Shown here one piece after another: positions 1-10,449 of a stretch of 64,000 nt of DNA (its first letter is position 1; each line of letters begins with the position of its first letter). Both the position numbers and the translations under genes were made by a program. Below the pieces are notes generated by a model. That model searched no databases. It saw only the letters and a list, made by a program, of their open reading frames with translations, and was not told the DNA's origin. Source of the DNA: Cladophialophora immunda (taxonomy: Eukaryota > Ascomycota > Eurotiomycetes > Chaetothyriales > Herpotrichiellaceae); contig NW_015622546.1 of NCBI RefSeq assembly GCF_000835495.1, forward strand, positions 498,883 through 562,882. The letters are read 5' to 3'.

Positions 1-518
1 TTCAGCACCTGAAACCCGGCGCGCTTCTGATTGTTACGGGCTATGCCAGGTTTTTCAACGAGGACACAGACTATTGTGACACTGCGACTTTCAGCCAAAC
101 CAGACCTCTGGACTACCTGACGAAAACCAAGAGAAGGGAACTCAACCAATTGGTGATGATGTTGAACGATGTGATCAAAGCGACGACCGAACTCCATGGC
201 GCCGTTTACCTGGACATAGACGGTGCTTTTGATGGCCATCGATTTTGTGAATTCGGGGTCGAAGAACCCGAGATTGACAGGAGCGACACTTGGTTCTTCA
301 ACATGCCGCCGCCCAAGACCGCACAGTCCCTCGCCGGCTTGCCCTCTCAAGTGCCTTTGGGTGATGCGGATGGTATGCCTGACCCTCAAGTCGTTCCTGA
401 ATGGCCACAAATCAAAAAGTGGAGGGTCTTCCATCCTACCGGACCGGGGCATCACGGTATATCGGAGGTGGTTGTGAGGGAGATCCTGCGCCTCTCAAGC
501 CCTGATGGCCGTGAGTAG
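1..518 (+). CDS. SGNH-type esterase/lipase, C-terminal part (5' truncated by window)
   Basis: The frame starting at base 3 is open from the window edge to the TAG at 516-518, giving about 171 residues with no start inside the window. The segment begins with a hydrophobic strand (LLIVTGYARFF), as in the core of SGNH/GDSL hydrolases. It ends with FHPTGPGHHG, the C-terminal block that carries the catalytic His in fungal SGNH esterases. The N-terminal GDS serine block would lie to the left of the window. Such enzymes hydrolyse ester bonds of lipids or polysaccharide acyl groups and are often secreted, but the signal peptide region is not visible. CDC45 follows on the same strand 525 bp downstream and is functionally unrelated. 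Family assignment is by pattern recognition, and the substrate is unknown. Confidence 0.6.
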   Translation, partial: QHLKPGALLIVTGYARFFNEDTDYCDTATFSQTRPLDYLTKTKRRELNQLVMMLNDVIKATTELHGAVYLDIDGAFDGHRFCEFGVEEPEIDRSDTWFFNMPPPKTAQSLAGLPSQVPLGDADGMPDPQVVPEWPQIKKWRVFHPTGPGHHGISEVVVREILRLSSPDGRE

Positions 519-1043
519 GTAGTCAGATTGTCAAGAGAATGGGGAAGAGTCGGGGGATAGTGCAACTGTAATGTTCTGAGTTAGCGAGCGTTTTGTAAGG
601 ATATGGGAATGTCTGTACTGAGAGCCATTTGTCGACCTTCTGTACTCATTGAATAAACTGTTTTCTGGACTTCCCCTCTGTGTTCCGTTGATGTTGGTGT
701 GATCGATCTGTGGTAGCTGATCTCGCTCTGTTGGATGCGTGGCTTGGCGGCTCGACGGGTCTGGCTGGCGGCCGGAATCCGGGATGACGTTGTGGGCAAC
801 AAACTTGGGGAACGCGTCTTTACGAGTACACGCGACGGCACTAATAATGACTTCGACACCACAACTTGCAAACCTCGAACATGCGACACGGACTCAGATC
901 AACGACCACAAGTTGGGCATTGCTTTACACGATCTAGTCCCTAAACCGGTCTCCTCCATCATGTCCTTCTAATTCCTCACCGTAATGCCCTGCGATACCA
1001 CAGCCAAACAACCGCCAGTCTCGTTCGCAATTCCAATCCTGCC
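519..1043. other. Intergenic, esterase 3' end to CDC45 5' end
   Basis: This stretch holds the presumed terminator of the esterase and the promoter/5' leader of CDC45. The small ORFs on both strands have no recognisable domain and overlap one another, so I treat them as chance. No repeat or RNA gene seen. Confidence 0.5.
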
Positions 1044-3572
1044 ATGTACCTCCCGCGTTCATTGATCTCGCACCTCTATACAAATCTCATCCGCACCCAT
1101 CACCCACTCTCTCCTCCCGTCCTACTTCTGGTTGCTCTCGAACCTGACTCGCTATGCGCGTGTCGCATCCTCACCGCGCTTCTCAAGCGCGACTACATCC
1201 CCCACAAAATCCAGCCGGTCTCGGGCTACGCAGACCTGTCCAAGGCTGGCGAAGAACTGGTGCGGCCCATGAAAACCACAGAAGGCGGTAGTGGTGGACT
1301 TGTCATTTGCCTCGGTGTTGGGGGACTAGTTGACTTAGGAACTATCCTAGGATTAGAGGACGAAGAGTCGAACGAGACAATGTGCGGAGTTGAGGTGTGG
1401 GTGCTGGACGCGAGAAGACCATATAACCTCGATAATGTCTTCGGCGGCCAACCGATCGAAGCACCTATAGATGATATCGTCAACGAGACGAGGACGCGCG
1501 CTCGGGGGGTGGAGAAAGGATGCATTCAGAAATCATACAAGTCTGGCAAAGGGGGTATAATAGTCTTTGATGACGGGGATATTTCAGGCGACTTAGAGAC
1601 CGAGAGGAACGCCTACTGCGCGCTGGCAGAAATGCCTCAAGTCGATGGGGACGAAAGCGATGGTGACGATGAAGGCGAAGACGAAGACGAAGCTCAAGAC
1701 AGCGCATCATCCAGAAAACGGAAGTCGTGGTCCGATCGCGATAATGAAGACGAAGACAGCGAAGCAGATGAAGAGAGACCACGTCAACGGCGAAGGAGCA
1801 ACTCGGGATCATCTATCGCGTCCGCCCGAAGCAAAAGCCCTTCGTCCTCCCAACCCGTGTCACCGGCGTCCAAAGCGCAGTCACCGAAACCACAAACAGC
1901 AGTACAGCTACGCAGGCGTTTACGAAAACTACGGGAAGAACACGAATCGGTGCTCCGGCAATACAACGGTCTAGGCACGTCTTACTCTGAGCCGGTGTCG
2001 ACACTGGCTTATTCTCTGGCATCAGATCTGGGACGCGAAGACAATGACATATTGTGGCTTGCCATCATTGGCGTCACCTCGCTCGAGCTGTCTGGCCACA
2101 CATCTACCGGTCTTGGGACGTCTGTTTCAAGAACAATGACTCTTCCGCATGAGCAACATAGAGGATGGCGGACGACACGTTCTTCTCAAACCTATGCTCT
2201 TCTCCGCGACGAGGTCAGACGTCTGAATCCCCCGCCCGCCGACCAATCGCCAGCAATATCTCCCAGTGCAGGCAGCACAAGTTCACCCAGCGACACCTCC
2301 ATCCGGCTGACACCGGATCCCCGATTTCTGCTCCTGAGGCATTGGTCTCTGTACGACAGCATGCTGCATTCCCCTTATCTTGCGTCTCGGTTACATGTCT
2401 GGAACGAATCCGGCATCAAGAGACTCCACAAGCTTCTTGCGAAGATGGGGATGTCGTTGACTCAATGCAGACAGACATATACGCACATGGACATGGACCT
2501 GAAGAAAACCCTCCGGGACCGTCTTCTGAAATATGCAGGCGTGTATGGCCTGGACGGACTTGTCCCGTCCGGCTCAGGGCGAGCAGCCTACGAACAAGAA
2601 GGGTGGGGTTTCATCCGCTCCTGGGGCTGGAAAGCCCAACTCTCGGCCGTCGACGTGGGCGTCATTCTTGGAGCTATACTCGATGTCGGCACAAATAACA
2701 TGCCACCTGCCTCGGCAATGTCGTCCTCGTCGACATCATATGCAGCTTCTTCACAACAAACAAGCACCTCCGATGACATCCCGGAGCGCTCAGAAACACT
2801 TCTGCCACGCTTCTTCGCCGCATATGACGCCCTGGCACCGAACCACCCGACCCATCTCCTCGCGGCCATTCCAGCAGCGCAGCATCTCCTGCGATCAATT
2901 CTGCGTACAGGCTCTTCCTTGCTTATGAAGCACCAGATTCGCCATTTACGTGCTTTTCGTATGGGTGTTGTCAAAGAAGGGCCCGATCTCGCCCTTTTTG
3001 CGAATAGTCCCGGGGCCTTGGTCAAGCTGGCGTTGTGGGTCGGTGAGGCGCTCGCAGTGAATGACAAGGACAAAAGCGGCACCGAACCACCAACACCATT
3101 GGTCCTTGCAGCTTTGGACGAGGCGAGAGGGACGTACGTTGTTGTGGGCACGGGTGGAGGAATTGGTGGTGGTGAAGATATGGAAAGCAGGAAAGAGAAG
3201 GAGGAACGAAGGAAGAAAAGAGAGGAAGAAAGGGAGAAGAAGAGAAAAATCCGAGAGGAGAAACGGGCTGCCCAGAAGGCCCAGCGAGAATTACTGGGAG
3301 ATGATTCTGATGCTGAGGAAGAAGAGACCGAGTCCGAATCGGAACCCGATTCGGAGTCGGACGACGACCAAGAAGACGAAGCCGAACAAGAAAGGAAACG
3401 CAAGAGAGGCTACGGGCACAATCGGTTTGGGATCGCCTTTCAAGAGGTTGTCGAGGAGACGAATGCGCGGGTCAAGATTGATTCGTTTGATCATTGCATT
3501 GTAGAGGTGAAGAAGGAGGATCTCGCCGGCTTTCTGGAGGGTTTGAGTCTCAAGGCGGTTGTCGGCCGGTGA
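1044..3572 (+). CDS. CDC45: Cell division control protein 45 (Cdc45), replicative helicase cofactor
   Basis: This is a single uninterrupted ORF of 842 residues. Cdc45 is the scaffold of the CMG helicase (Cdc45-Mcm2-7-GINS) and is needed for origin firing and fork progression in the nucleus. Family hallmarks: the N-terminal block MYLPRSLISHLY; the RecJ/DHH-like core with VALEPDSLCACRILTALLKRD; an acidic low-complexity linker at about residues 200-285; a C-terminal half with RFFAAYDAL and HQIRHLRAFRMGVVKEGPDL; a second highly charged Lys/Arg/Glu/Asp insert at about 711-792; and the conserved terminal block with FGIAFQEV. The length fits filamentous-fungal orthologues, which are longer than yeast Cdc45 because of these charged inserts. 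The start fits the conserved N terminus. No intron is needed. Neighbours are unrelated. Confidence 0.95.
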   Translation: MYLPRSLISHLYTNLIRTHHPLSPPVLLLVALEPDSLCACRILTALLKRDYIPHKIQPVSGYADLSKAGEELVRPMKTTEGGSGGLVICLGVGGLVDLGTILGLEDEESNETMCGVEVWVLDARRPYNLDNVFGGQPIEAPIDDIVNETRTRARGVEKGCIQKSYKSGKGGIIVFDDGDISGDLETERNAYCALAEMPQVDGDESDGDDEGEDEDEAQDSASSRKRKSWSDRDNEDEDSEADEERPRQRRRSNSGSSIASARSKSPSSSQPVSPASKAQSPKPQTAVQLRRRLRKLREEHESVLRQYNGLGTSYSEPVSTLAYSLASDLGREDNDILWLAIIGVTSLELSGHTSTGLGTSVSRTMTLPHEQHRGWRTTRSSQTYALLRDEVRRLNPPPADQSPAISPSAGSTSSPSDTSIRLTPDPRFLLLRHWSLYDSMLHSPYLASRLHVWNESGIKRLHKLLAKMGMSLTQCRQTYTHMDMDLKKTLRDRLLKYAGVYGLDGLVPSGSGRAAYEQEGWGFIRSWGWKAQLSAVDVGVILGAILDVGTNNMPPASAMSSSSTSYAASSQQTSTSDDIPERSETLLPRFFAAYDALAPNHPTHLLAAIPAAQHLLRSILRTGSSLLMKHQIRHLRAFRMGVVKEGPDLALFANSPGALVKLALWVGEALAVNDKDKSGTEPPTPLVLAALDEARGTYVVVGTGGGIGGGEDMESRKEKEERRKKREEEREKKRKIREEKRAAQKAQRELLGDDSDAEEEETESESEPDSESDDDQEDEAEQERKRKRGYGHNRFGIAFQEVVEETNARVKIDSFDHCIVEVKKEDLAGFLEGLSLKAVVGR

Positions 3573-4005
3573 TTCGATCTCTTTGAGGGCCAGAGTCGAC
3601 TGGAGATGTGGTGGGAGATGGATATACGGCTGAAAGCGGTGGTGGCTGCCGTTGGCAGAGTATAGGAAGGCATGACAGTGTGCACTTTATTGTTGGGCTT
3701 CGTTCTTTGAGGATGTATGTGAAGTTTTATGGCTCATGTTACGACCCTAGAGCCAGGATGAAAGCTGATGATTTGGAGCCAGAGTGCTGGCAGGGGCTGT
3801 GAGACGGAAAACGTGAAGCCCAGAGAGGCTGCCTGCTGGATGCTCGACGCATGTTTATTGGATTTTTCTCGCTGCATGGCGATGGGGATCGGAACAAGCA
3901 AAGGTACATATCATACTCGGCGTGTGACGGATACAATCTGTTTTGTGTTGCGAAAGAACCATCATGACTTACTTCCCTTGAAGGCTGTCTGTCTGGAGAA
4001 CGGTG
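3573..4005. other. Intergenic between convergent CDC45 and polysaccharide deacetylase
   Basis: Both flanking genes end here, so it should hold two 3' UTRs/terminators. I see no coding signal or repeat. Confidence 0.5.
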
Positions 4006-4812
4006 CTATTCTTCCCACTGACTACGTCCCTCACCATCTTCTCTGACTCGAGCTTGTACAGAGTGGCTCAACAGGTCCGTCACCGTGCCGACTCTCCACC
4101 CGTGTCTCCTCAGCGCCGGCAAGACGATTCTCAGCATTGGCGCCGTCCACGGCCTATCGTGGATGACGATCGTCGCGCCGGGGGTCACACTGCTTAGGAT
4201 ATGCCACGCATTCAGCCTCGGCCATGAGATCTGCGCGTCCCAGGGATAAATGCTCCCCAGGACGAGCCTGTAGTTGAGACGTGGTTGGGCCAGGAGGGCG
4301 AGCATCGACGCGGTGAAGAAGCCGCTCCCGGGCCGGAAATACCTGGGCTGCCTCTTCTTCACGGCAGATGGCCTCGGATCTACCGAGTCGTAGATGTCTC
4401 GGATCTGTCTTTCCACCGTCTGGATCTGCCGCGCGAGTTCTTCCGGCGGAATGCGCAGGGCCGGTTCGTCGTACATGGCGTGGTTCGCCAGCTCGTGGCC
4501 GTCCAGGACCAATTCTCTCAGCGTCTGCTCGTGGCCGGGGATGTGTGACCCGATGACGAAGAACGTGGCCGTGACGCCGTGCGCCCTGAGCAGACGCCGG
4601 ATCTCTGCCGTGTGTCGGGACGGTCCATCGTCGATGGTCAGAGCCACAGTCTTGTCACCCGTTGGGACGTGGAACAGGACGTTGGGGTGGCGGGCCTGGA
4701 GCCAGCGGATCAGCCACTTGGGGGGTTTGTAGAGGATGCAGATCAGCGACGAGATTGCGAGGCTGGAAAGGGTCAAGATGATGATGATGATGGTAGTGAG
4801 AAGGGTTGTCAT
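4006..4812 (-). CDS. Membrane-anchored polysaccharide deacetylase-like (NodB/CE4) protein
   Basis: 268 residues, intronless. An N-terminal hydrophobic segment at about residues 5-27 predicts a signal anchor. The NodB/CE4 fold follows: motif 1 TIDDGPS (D61, D62), motif 2 GHELANHAMYDEP (residues 105-117), motif 3 RPGSGFF, motif 4 PWDAQ and motif 5 IVIHD. CE4 enzymes remove N- or O-acetyl groups from chitin or other polysaccharides using a Zn site made by one Asp and two His. Here the first motif-2 His (H111) is present, but the position four residues later is Asp115 instead of the usual second His. The protein may therefore bind metal differently or be weakly active. A C-terminal acidic tail ends the protein. 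It converges on CDC45 and diverges from the fasciclin gene, which also encodes a surface/membrane protein. The fold is certain; activity and substrate are inference. Confidence 0.85.
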   Translation of the reverse strand: MTTLLTTIIIIILTLSSLAISSLICILYKPPKWLIRWLQARHPNVLFHVPTGDKTVALTIDDGPSRHTAEIRRLLRAHGVTATFFVIGSHIPGHEQTLRELVLDGHELANHAMYDEPALRIPPEELARQIQTVERQIRDIYDSVDPRPSAVKKRQPRYFRPGSGFFTASMLALLAQPRLNYRLVLGSIYPWDAQISWPRLNAWHILSSVTPGATIVIHDRPWTAPMLRIVLPALRRHGWRVGTVTDLLSHSVQARVREDGEGRSQWEE

Positions 4813-6466
4813 GAAGGAAGCAGGATGGACCGCATTTGGGGGCGATTCGTAATGAGATAATTACTCGGGTTATTATGACTAGGATCAACCCACTGACAGT
4901 GGTGTAGACGGCAGATGGTGTTGGTGTTGGTGTTGGTGTTGGTTTTTGGTGGGTGACAAGGCTGAATGTTGCCCGAATCGGGCATCCAGGCTTCAAGGCT
5001 TCATTCAGCACGGACACGTCTCAAAGGGGAAACTTCTCCATGCAGCAACAAAACCTGGGCCTCGCTGGGTCTGCGCATCCATCACAGGGCTGCAGGGCGA
5101 ACCTTATTGTGTCCTCTATCTTCATTGAGGACATCTTCCTAGTAGAAAAAGTATGCTCGTCTCATTTCACACTCTCTTGATTCCTAGCCCTCGGCATGGG
5201 CACGCAAAAGGGGCAAGCTTCTCGAAAGGAGCGGCGAGCTGCCACCCCCAGGATGATCAGCAGCGGCTGGCTTGCCATGGGCTGGTGAACAAGGTGCGGC
5301 GCTCAGCTACGAGGTACACCACAGCCAGAATCCATGGCCATTGACCATCCCATCATCCCATTTGTAATCTTTGTCAAACTATTGATTTTCCGATTCTTCC
5401 CCCAACAAAGCCAATGTCATCCAAACCCCGAAATTACCAGCTCTCGCCAAAGGATGCAAACCAAATTGGGACACAGACCGAGTGCCCAAAACAAGAAGCC
5501 AGAGTTGCTCGGCACAAATCCTTACACTTTTAAGATGGAAAAGCGAGATTTCCCGGGCTGGTCAGCCTAGCATAGCACCATCGACTGGGCTCACTACGAC
5601 TAGGCCAGCTCTGCCGATCGTTCCTTTCCTTCTTCCGGCAACACGCCTTGAAGGCCGTCTCCAGGCTAAGTGTCTTCTGGCAGACGAACACGGTGCAATG
5701 GCAGCAGTCTATTCGGCACGACGACTGCCATCTATACGAGGCAAGGATCCAGATAATTCGTTCGAGTCTTGGACCGACTTCGTTCTGCTGCATGGCGTTG
5801 TTAGGCCTTCCAACGGGTGCTTGGGCGCCACCAAGCTGCATGGCGCCACGCCGGCGGGAAATCGTCCAGTCTGCGTGTCGACACCATCGATGGTCCCTTG
5901 CAGGAAGAGCACTAGCTCACAAGCTGAAACAATGCTAGGAAAGGGCATGGTCGACACTGGACAGGGGATCTCACGAACCCACGACATGCCCTCAACAATC
6001 CTGCCTCGCACGTCGCGGTCGAGCAACTCCTGCATGAATGCTTCCTCCCGGCAAGTCTCGTCTTATCCCAACCCTTGCATTCTGGCCCCATTTCTCCAGC
6101 ATCGTCCACATCGGCATTCTCTCTCCGAAGGCGGATGCGGCTTAGGCCCCTCCTCTGCATCCCCACTATGCCCAAGTCTGTAAGCGAGAGCGTACCCATG
6201 CTCACGCTCTCTTGCCTCTCCCAGCCCTCGAACCATTCAGGTGTTTGTCCTGCGTCTCAAACCCTCTCCTGAAGACCGCGTCTCAAGAGTCTCACCAGCA
6301 ACACGGCTCGTTATGGAGCTTCCCTCGTGGAGCCCGTGGATTCGTGTGCTCTTCAAAATAACAAAGGTCTCCATCGTCATTCGAGCCCACTTCATATATC
6401 CATCCCGCCGGCGTACAGTCATGCTTCTTGACCTCTGCCAATGCTCTGCACAGATACGAGTACACG
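4813..6466. other. Divergent intergenic region, deacetylase / fasciclin gene
   Basis: About 1.65 kb serve as upstream DNA for both flanking genes. ORFs of 100-230 codons exist on both strands around 5482-6205, but they overlap each other, lack recognisable domains and are rich in Ser/Arg/Pro as expected by chance. I see no supported gene. A short hexanucleotide repeat lies at 4917-4943. Confidence 0.5.
4917..4943. repeat. (TTGGTG)n hexanucleotide repeat
   Basis: Between four and five perfect copies of the TTGGTG/GGTGTT unit, about 100 bp upstream of the deacetylase start. Confidence 0.8.
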
Positions 6467-8020
6467 ATGAAGCTGTCCAGGATAGCATTTGCCACTCTCA
6501 GCTGTGTTTCCTGTGGTTTCGCCGCGGACCAAGATGTGCTCACCATCTTGAAGCAGCAGACCGGGATTTCCACATTTATTGGGCTCCTGGAGCAATTTGA
6601 AGATCTGGTCGATATTTTGAACCAAGGGACATTCAGTGGTTTGGAAACCGACCTCTCTCGTTGCTGACGATCCAGGCTAAGTTATCTGCAGTCCTCATTC
6701 CCAATGACCAGGCTCTCGCCACGTTCGGCGATCAGAATCCAGACTTGACCAACAACACAGATGCAGTTCGGGCGCTGCTCGAATATCATATCGCCAATGG
6801 CACTCACCCATCTGCTTCGTTCGGCCTACAGCCACTCTTTGTGCCCACCCTCCTGACCAACTCCAACTACACCAATGTCACAGGTGGCCAAGTGGTGGAA
6901 ATCACGGCGGTGAACAATCAGCCCACCGTTGTGAGCGGAGTGAAGGCAGAATCTCACGTAGTCCAGGCTGTAGGGGTTTTCCATTTCCGGTCTTGATGGA
7001 CGGCAGCGCTGACCGACTCAGGACATCTTCTATTTGGGAGGCCTCATGCACATTATCGACTCGGTGCTTACGATCCCCATCTCATTCCCAGCAACCGTTA
7101 CAAAGACGGGCTTGACGGACCTGGTGGCACTGATGAGCATAGGAGGCTTCCTGAGTCCCAGTTCTCCCGCTGTCAATGTGAGTGCCCAGATTGCGCAAGG
7201 GATTGTGGGTTCTGTATAGTGCCAGCAGAGAGGCTAACAGGGACGTCTAGATCGTGAACTCACTCTCCGATCTCACCATCTTCGCGCCCAATTCGACAAA
7301 ATTCTCAGCCGGGTTCACGGGATGGGATGGTCTATCGCAAACGGACCTCTACTCCATCTTGGAGTACAGCATCTCGGAGGGCCCGGTGATCTACTCGTCC
7401 GACTTCAAGAACAACACCAAGATTCCCACGCTGGACCGAATCTCGGCGACCATGACCGAGGTTGATGGCCAGTTCTATGTCGACACGTCTCTGATCAAGA
7501 CGAGGGACTATCTCACCTCCAATGGCGTGTTGCAGATACTTGACAGGTGGGCGCTAGTTCCCCCTCGAAGAAATGGATGACTGATGTTCAATGTTCTAGT
7601 CCTCTCAACCCCAATACTACGGGACAACAGCCTCTCTCGACCGCTGCCCCGTCTTCCAGTACCGGGTCCAAGGGGCTCAGTACTGCTGCCGGTGCCGGTA
7701 TCGGCATCGGCATCGGCGCCATCGTCCTAGGAGGGGCCTTGATTGTCGCCTTATACATTCGAACGAAACGCCGCCGACACCGGGTAGAACTGGCCGGTGG
7801 CAACCCGGGAGACCCTCCTCCACGATACGAACTGGACACCAAAGCATTGGATGCGACGAGTGCGAATAGCAGGAATGTACCCCGAACTCAAGTCTTCGAG
7901 ATCCATGCTCCGTCCAAGCCGCCCTCTCCTCTCGAGATTGACGGCAACGAGAGGAGTCGCATCAGCGTCACCATCCAAGGCACGCCTCCGCGACACCTCG
8001 GGTTCCAGGCTCGCTACTAG
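6467..8020 (+). CDS. Fasciclin (FAS1) domain single-pass membrane protein
   Basis: Five-exon model: 6467-6638, 6692-6969, 7022-7177, 7251-7546 and 7600-8020, giving 440 residues with all phases agreeing. Introns 2-4 have clear GT/AG ends (GTAGGG, GTGAGT, GTGGGC). The first donor is ambiguous (GTGGTT at 6636 or GTTTGG at 6639, both in phase). The ATG at 6467 opens a signal peptide (MKLSRIAFATLSCVSCGFA). Two FAS1 repeats follow at about residues 25-180 and 185-305; H1/H2-like blocks are SVLIPNDQALATF, GLMHIIDSVL, LTIFAPNSTKF and NGVLQILD. There are several N-glycosylation sequons (for example NNT, NGT, NYT, NVT). A Ser/Thr-rich stalk leads to a Gly/Ile/Ala transmembrane segment at about residues 325-350, then a basic stop-transfer RTKRRRHR and a cytosolic tail of about 85 residues with PPRY. 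FAS1 proteins mediate adhesion or cell-surface interactions. Ligand unknown. Confidence 0.85.
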
Positions 8021-8679
8021 CGAGTATCTCCCCAACATTGGCGAAATACCATCGTCCATGGCGGACCCCTAATGACAGTATGTTCAAGCCTGGCACCGTG
8101 TTAGTTGTTGGCTTGCGATCATGACCATTCTTTCACCTCACATGTTGTTTTCACCTGGCGCTTCGGGCATGGAGGAGAGAGGAGCCCAGTACCCTGCCTA
8201 TGTACCTGTACGAACAAGATAGAGCGATGCGTGGGGCCATTCTCACCTGCTTGTTGACATTACCTCAGATACCCTGATTTCGGAATAAAAGTTGTCTTTA
8301 CACTTTGGCCTTCCTGCATCGAAAGAACCTTCCTCATTATGCTGATTCGTGTGACGGGTTCAGTGGGTGGCTTCATTTCGCGTCAAGGGTGTGTGTAAGT
8401 GACTGCACTGTCTTCACTGCAAATGCATCACTCACGGACAGTCGCGCACCATTAAATCAACTACGTTGACCACCACCATCACAACTACCTTAACTACCAC
8501 TATCACAACTGCCTCGACCCTCTGTCTCCAACCTAACGTCGCAAGACATCTACCCACAGAACCCTGACTACAACTCTTCCACTTGGAGTTCCCTCTATCG
8601 ACCCCGTATCTCATGCCACAACATCTTCGCCTCCCTTGTACAAACCCCCTTCTGCTCAACTCCTGTTCATCGGTGCTAG
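8021..8679. other. Intergenic, fasciclin gene to F-box-like gene
   Basis: Contains the fasciclin 3' UTR and the leader of the next gene. The stretch 8455-8520 is low-complexity CAC/ACT-rich sequence. No supported ORF. Confidence 0.5.
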
Positions 8680-9922
8680 ATGGATGAAGCAAAGCAACCC
8701 GCGGCCATGGACCCCCAGCCAGCTGAGTCCCAGACTCACCGTCCCAAGCGACTCACGGATCTGCCAAATGAAATCCCGAGCCGCGTCTGCGGCTATCTCG
8801 TTCCCGATCACTCCGACTCCACGCCCTTTGGAGCCGATGAGATCCACGCAACAATGATTCCCGCGAGACAGGGAGTTGTAGCGGATATCCTGGATCTTAT
8901 AGGAAACGAGACACATACGCCGAGGTACACACCGGGAGACTGGACGGGCGGAGGCGACAGGTTAGACTTTCAACCGTTGAAAGCGCCGTCGACTGTTACC
9001 AAGGAGCGAGCAAGCAATGGCCTTGCCAGTTTTGTAGCCACGTGCAGACACTTCAACGTTCATGTCCGAAAACTGTGCGCCGCGCGTGTCTTCACCCTGA
9101 CAGTAAGCGACTACGGCATCACCTTTGAGAGTCTACGAGACCCATCGCCTATGCAGACACTCTTAGTCTACGAGAAGGGTCATTACACGGACGTCATGGT
9201 CGTGCCGGAAGGGCCCAAACTTGTCAAAATCCCAGAAATGCAGGTGCCGAGAAATATTGCATTTAGAGCGTTCACGGGAGCCTTTAAGGGGTTGAGGAAT
9301 CTCCCGTCTACATGCGGCAGCGGACATGGCGGGCGATGCAAACTGGAAGACGAGATTATTCCTCCAACGAATCGGCCGATACTACGTCTTTCACGCCAGG
9401 TCCCAGCTCTGCTTGTCGAGGCTTGACATTGATGTGAACGTCGGGTTCCACAGCTTCGCTGCTGTGAACGGTGACTTGGGCTACCGTCCTCGTTCCGAAA
9501 TACCAGAGGTTCGCTGTTCGCATTGTGCCTCTGAAGATGATCACAAGAGCGTAGGTGACTGCGCTGCACGGACTGTTGCTGATGGCATGGGCGACTTTGT
9601 CCGTGATATGTATCAGTTTCACACCAAATACAACAGAAGTCGGGAAACTTCCGGGACAAGCAGAGTGGGAGCGCAGGGTCTTCTGACAACACGGCTGTTG
9701 ATTCACGGAACGGGTACACCCAATGTGTGTTGGGGCCAGAGGCGCAGAATCGGCACCATCGGACGTTGGAGGTGGATGCCATTCGGAAGTTTTGAGGACT
9801 TCTGTGAGCTTCTCAAAATCCACCTATTTGGCTCGAAATCCACTGCGAAGACTCGAATGATCGACCAAGAAGGATGCGTCTGCGAACTTGGACTTCCACT
9901 TGACGAGGAGCAAACATCTTGA
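8680..9922 (+). pseudogene. F-box-like protein gene with a broken reading frame
   Basis: The first frame (8680-9426) gives 248 residues beginning MDEAKQPAAM. It has RLTDLPNEIPSRVCGYL at about residues 24-40, matching the start of an F-box (L-x-x-LP-x-E), and later a conserved-looking block to about 9295. The protein-like sequence then continues in the +1 frame (open from 9296 to the stop at 9922), with LFLQRIGRYYVFHARSQL, CSHC and a C-terminal Trp/Phe-rich block. The downstream frame has an in-frame stop at about 9293-9295 and the upstream frame ends at 9426, so the switch must fall between. No consensus GT-AG intron with length 1 mod 3 fits without deleting coding-looking sequence. Either one base has been gained (two lost), or the assembly has an error. 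If intact, it would be an SCF substrate adaptor. F-box assignment is moderate; the frame conflict is directly visible. Confidence 0.6.
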
Positions 9923-10449
9923 AGCAAGAAGGATTGTGTGAAGGATGTTAAGCGCGCGGGCGAGGATAGAGATGGAAGCGACGACAAGCAGGAGGAACGC
10001 GGTGCGAAGCGGCAGAAGACTGTTTGAGCTTCGACCACCGGCAATAGTTGGTTCGTGTGAATTGGCTTTACATATCAGCCTACGCCTCGAGACTTGCGGA
10101 ACGAGATTGATATTTGGATAAGAAGAGCAGCATTCAAATAAGATAGTACGAGGTAGTTCTGACAAGTTCCCTCTGGCATGTCGTTGCATGGGTAGCACTC
10201 TGGCACTTCAGGGGTAGCCACGGAAATAATATTTTCCGAACACCGACCTCCTGCTGCGCCTCCAAACACTCCTCGTTGCTTACCAACTCATTCCCAATGA
10301 GCGCTTCTGGATACGCCTGTGGTGCTCGCAATTCTAGGACTAGAAAACGAAGATGAAATCCCTGCATCCTCCTCTTCTGATGCTGTTCTGGTGAAAACCA
10401 ACCCGCTCGCTTGCAAGGAGGGCTGAACTCCTCTGACTCCGCGCCCATC
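9923..10449. other. Intergenic, F-box-like gene to GPI8
   Basis: Holds the GPI8 promoter/leader. ORFs on the minus strand here are mutually overlapping shadows. Nothing else seen. Confidence 0.5.

Noticed and set aside
2588..3403. 271-codon minus-strand ORF
   Set aside because: Antisense shadow of the charged C-terminal region of CDC45 (poly-Ser).
5482..6183. 233-codon + strand ORF upstream of the fasciclin gene
   Set aside because: Overlapped by equally open minus-strand frames, Ser/Arg/Pro-rich composition, no domain or plausible splice structure.
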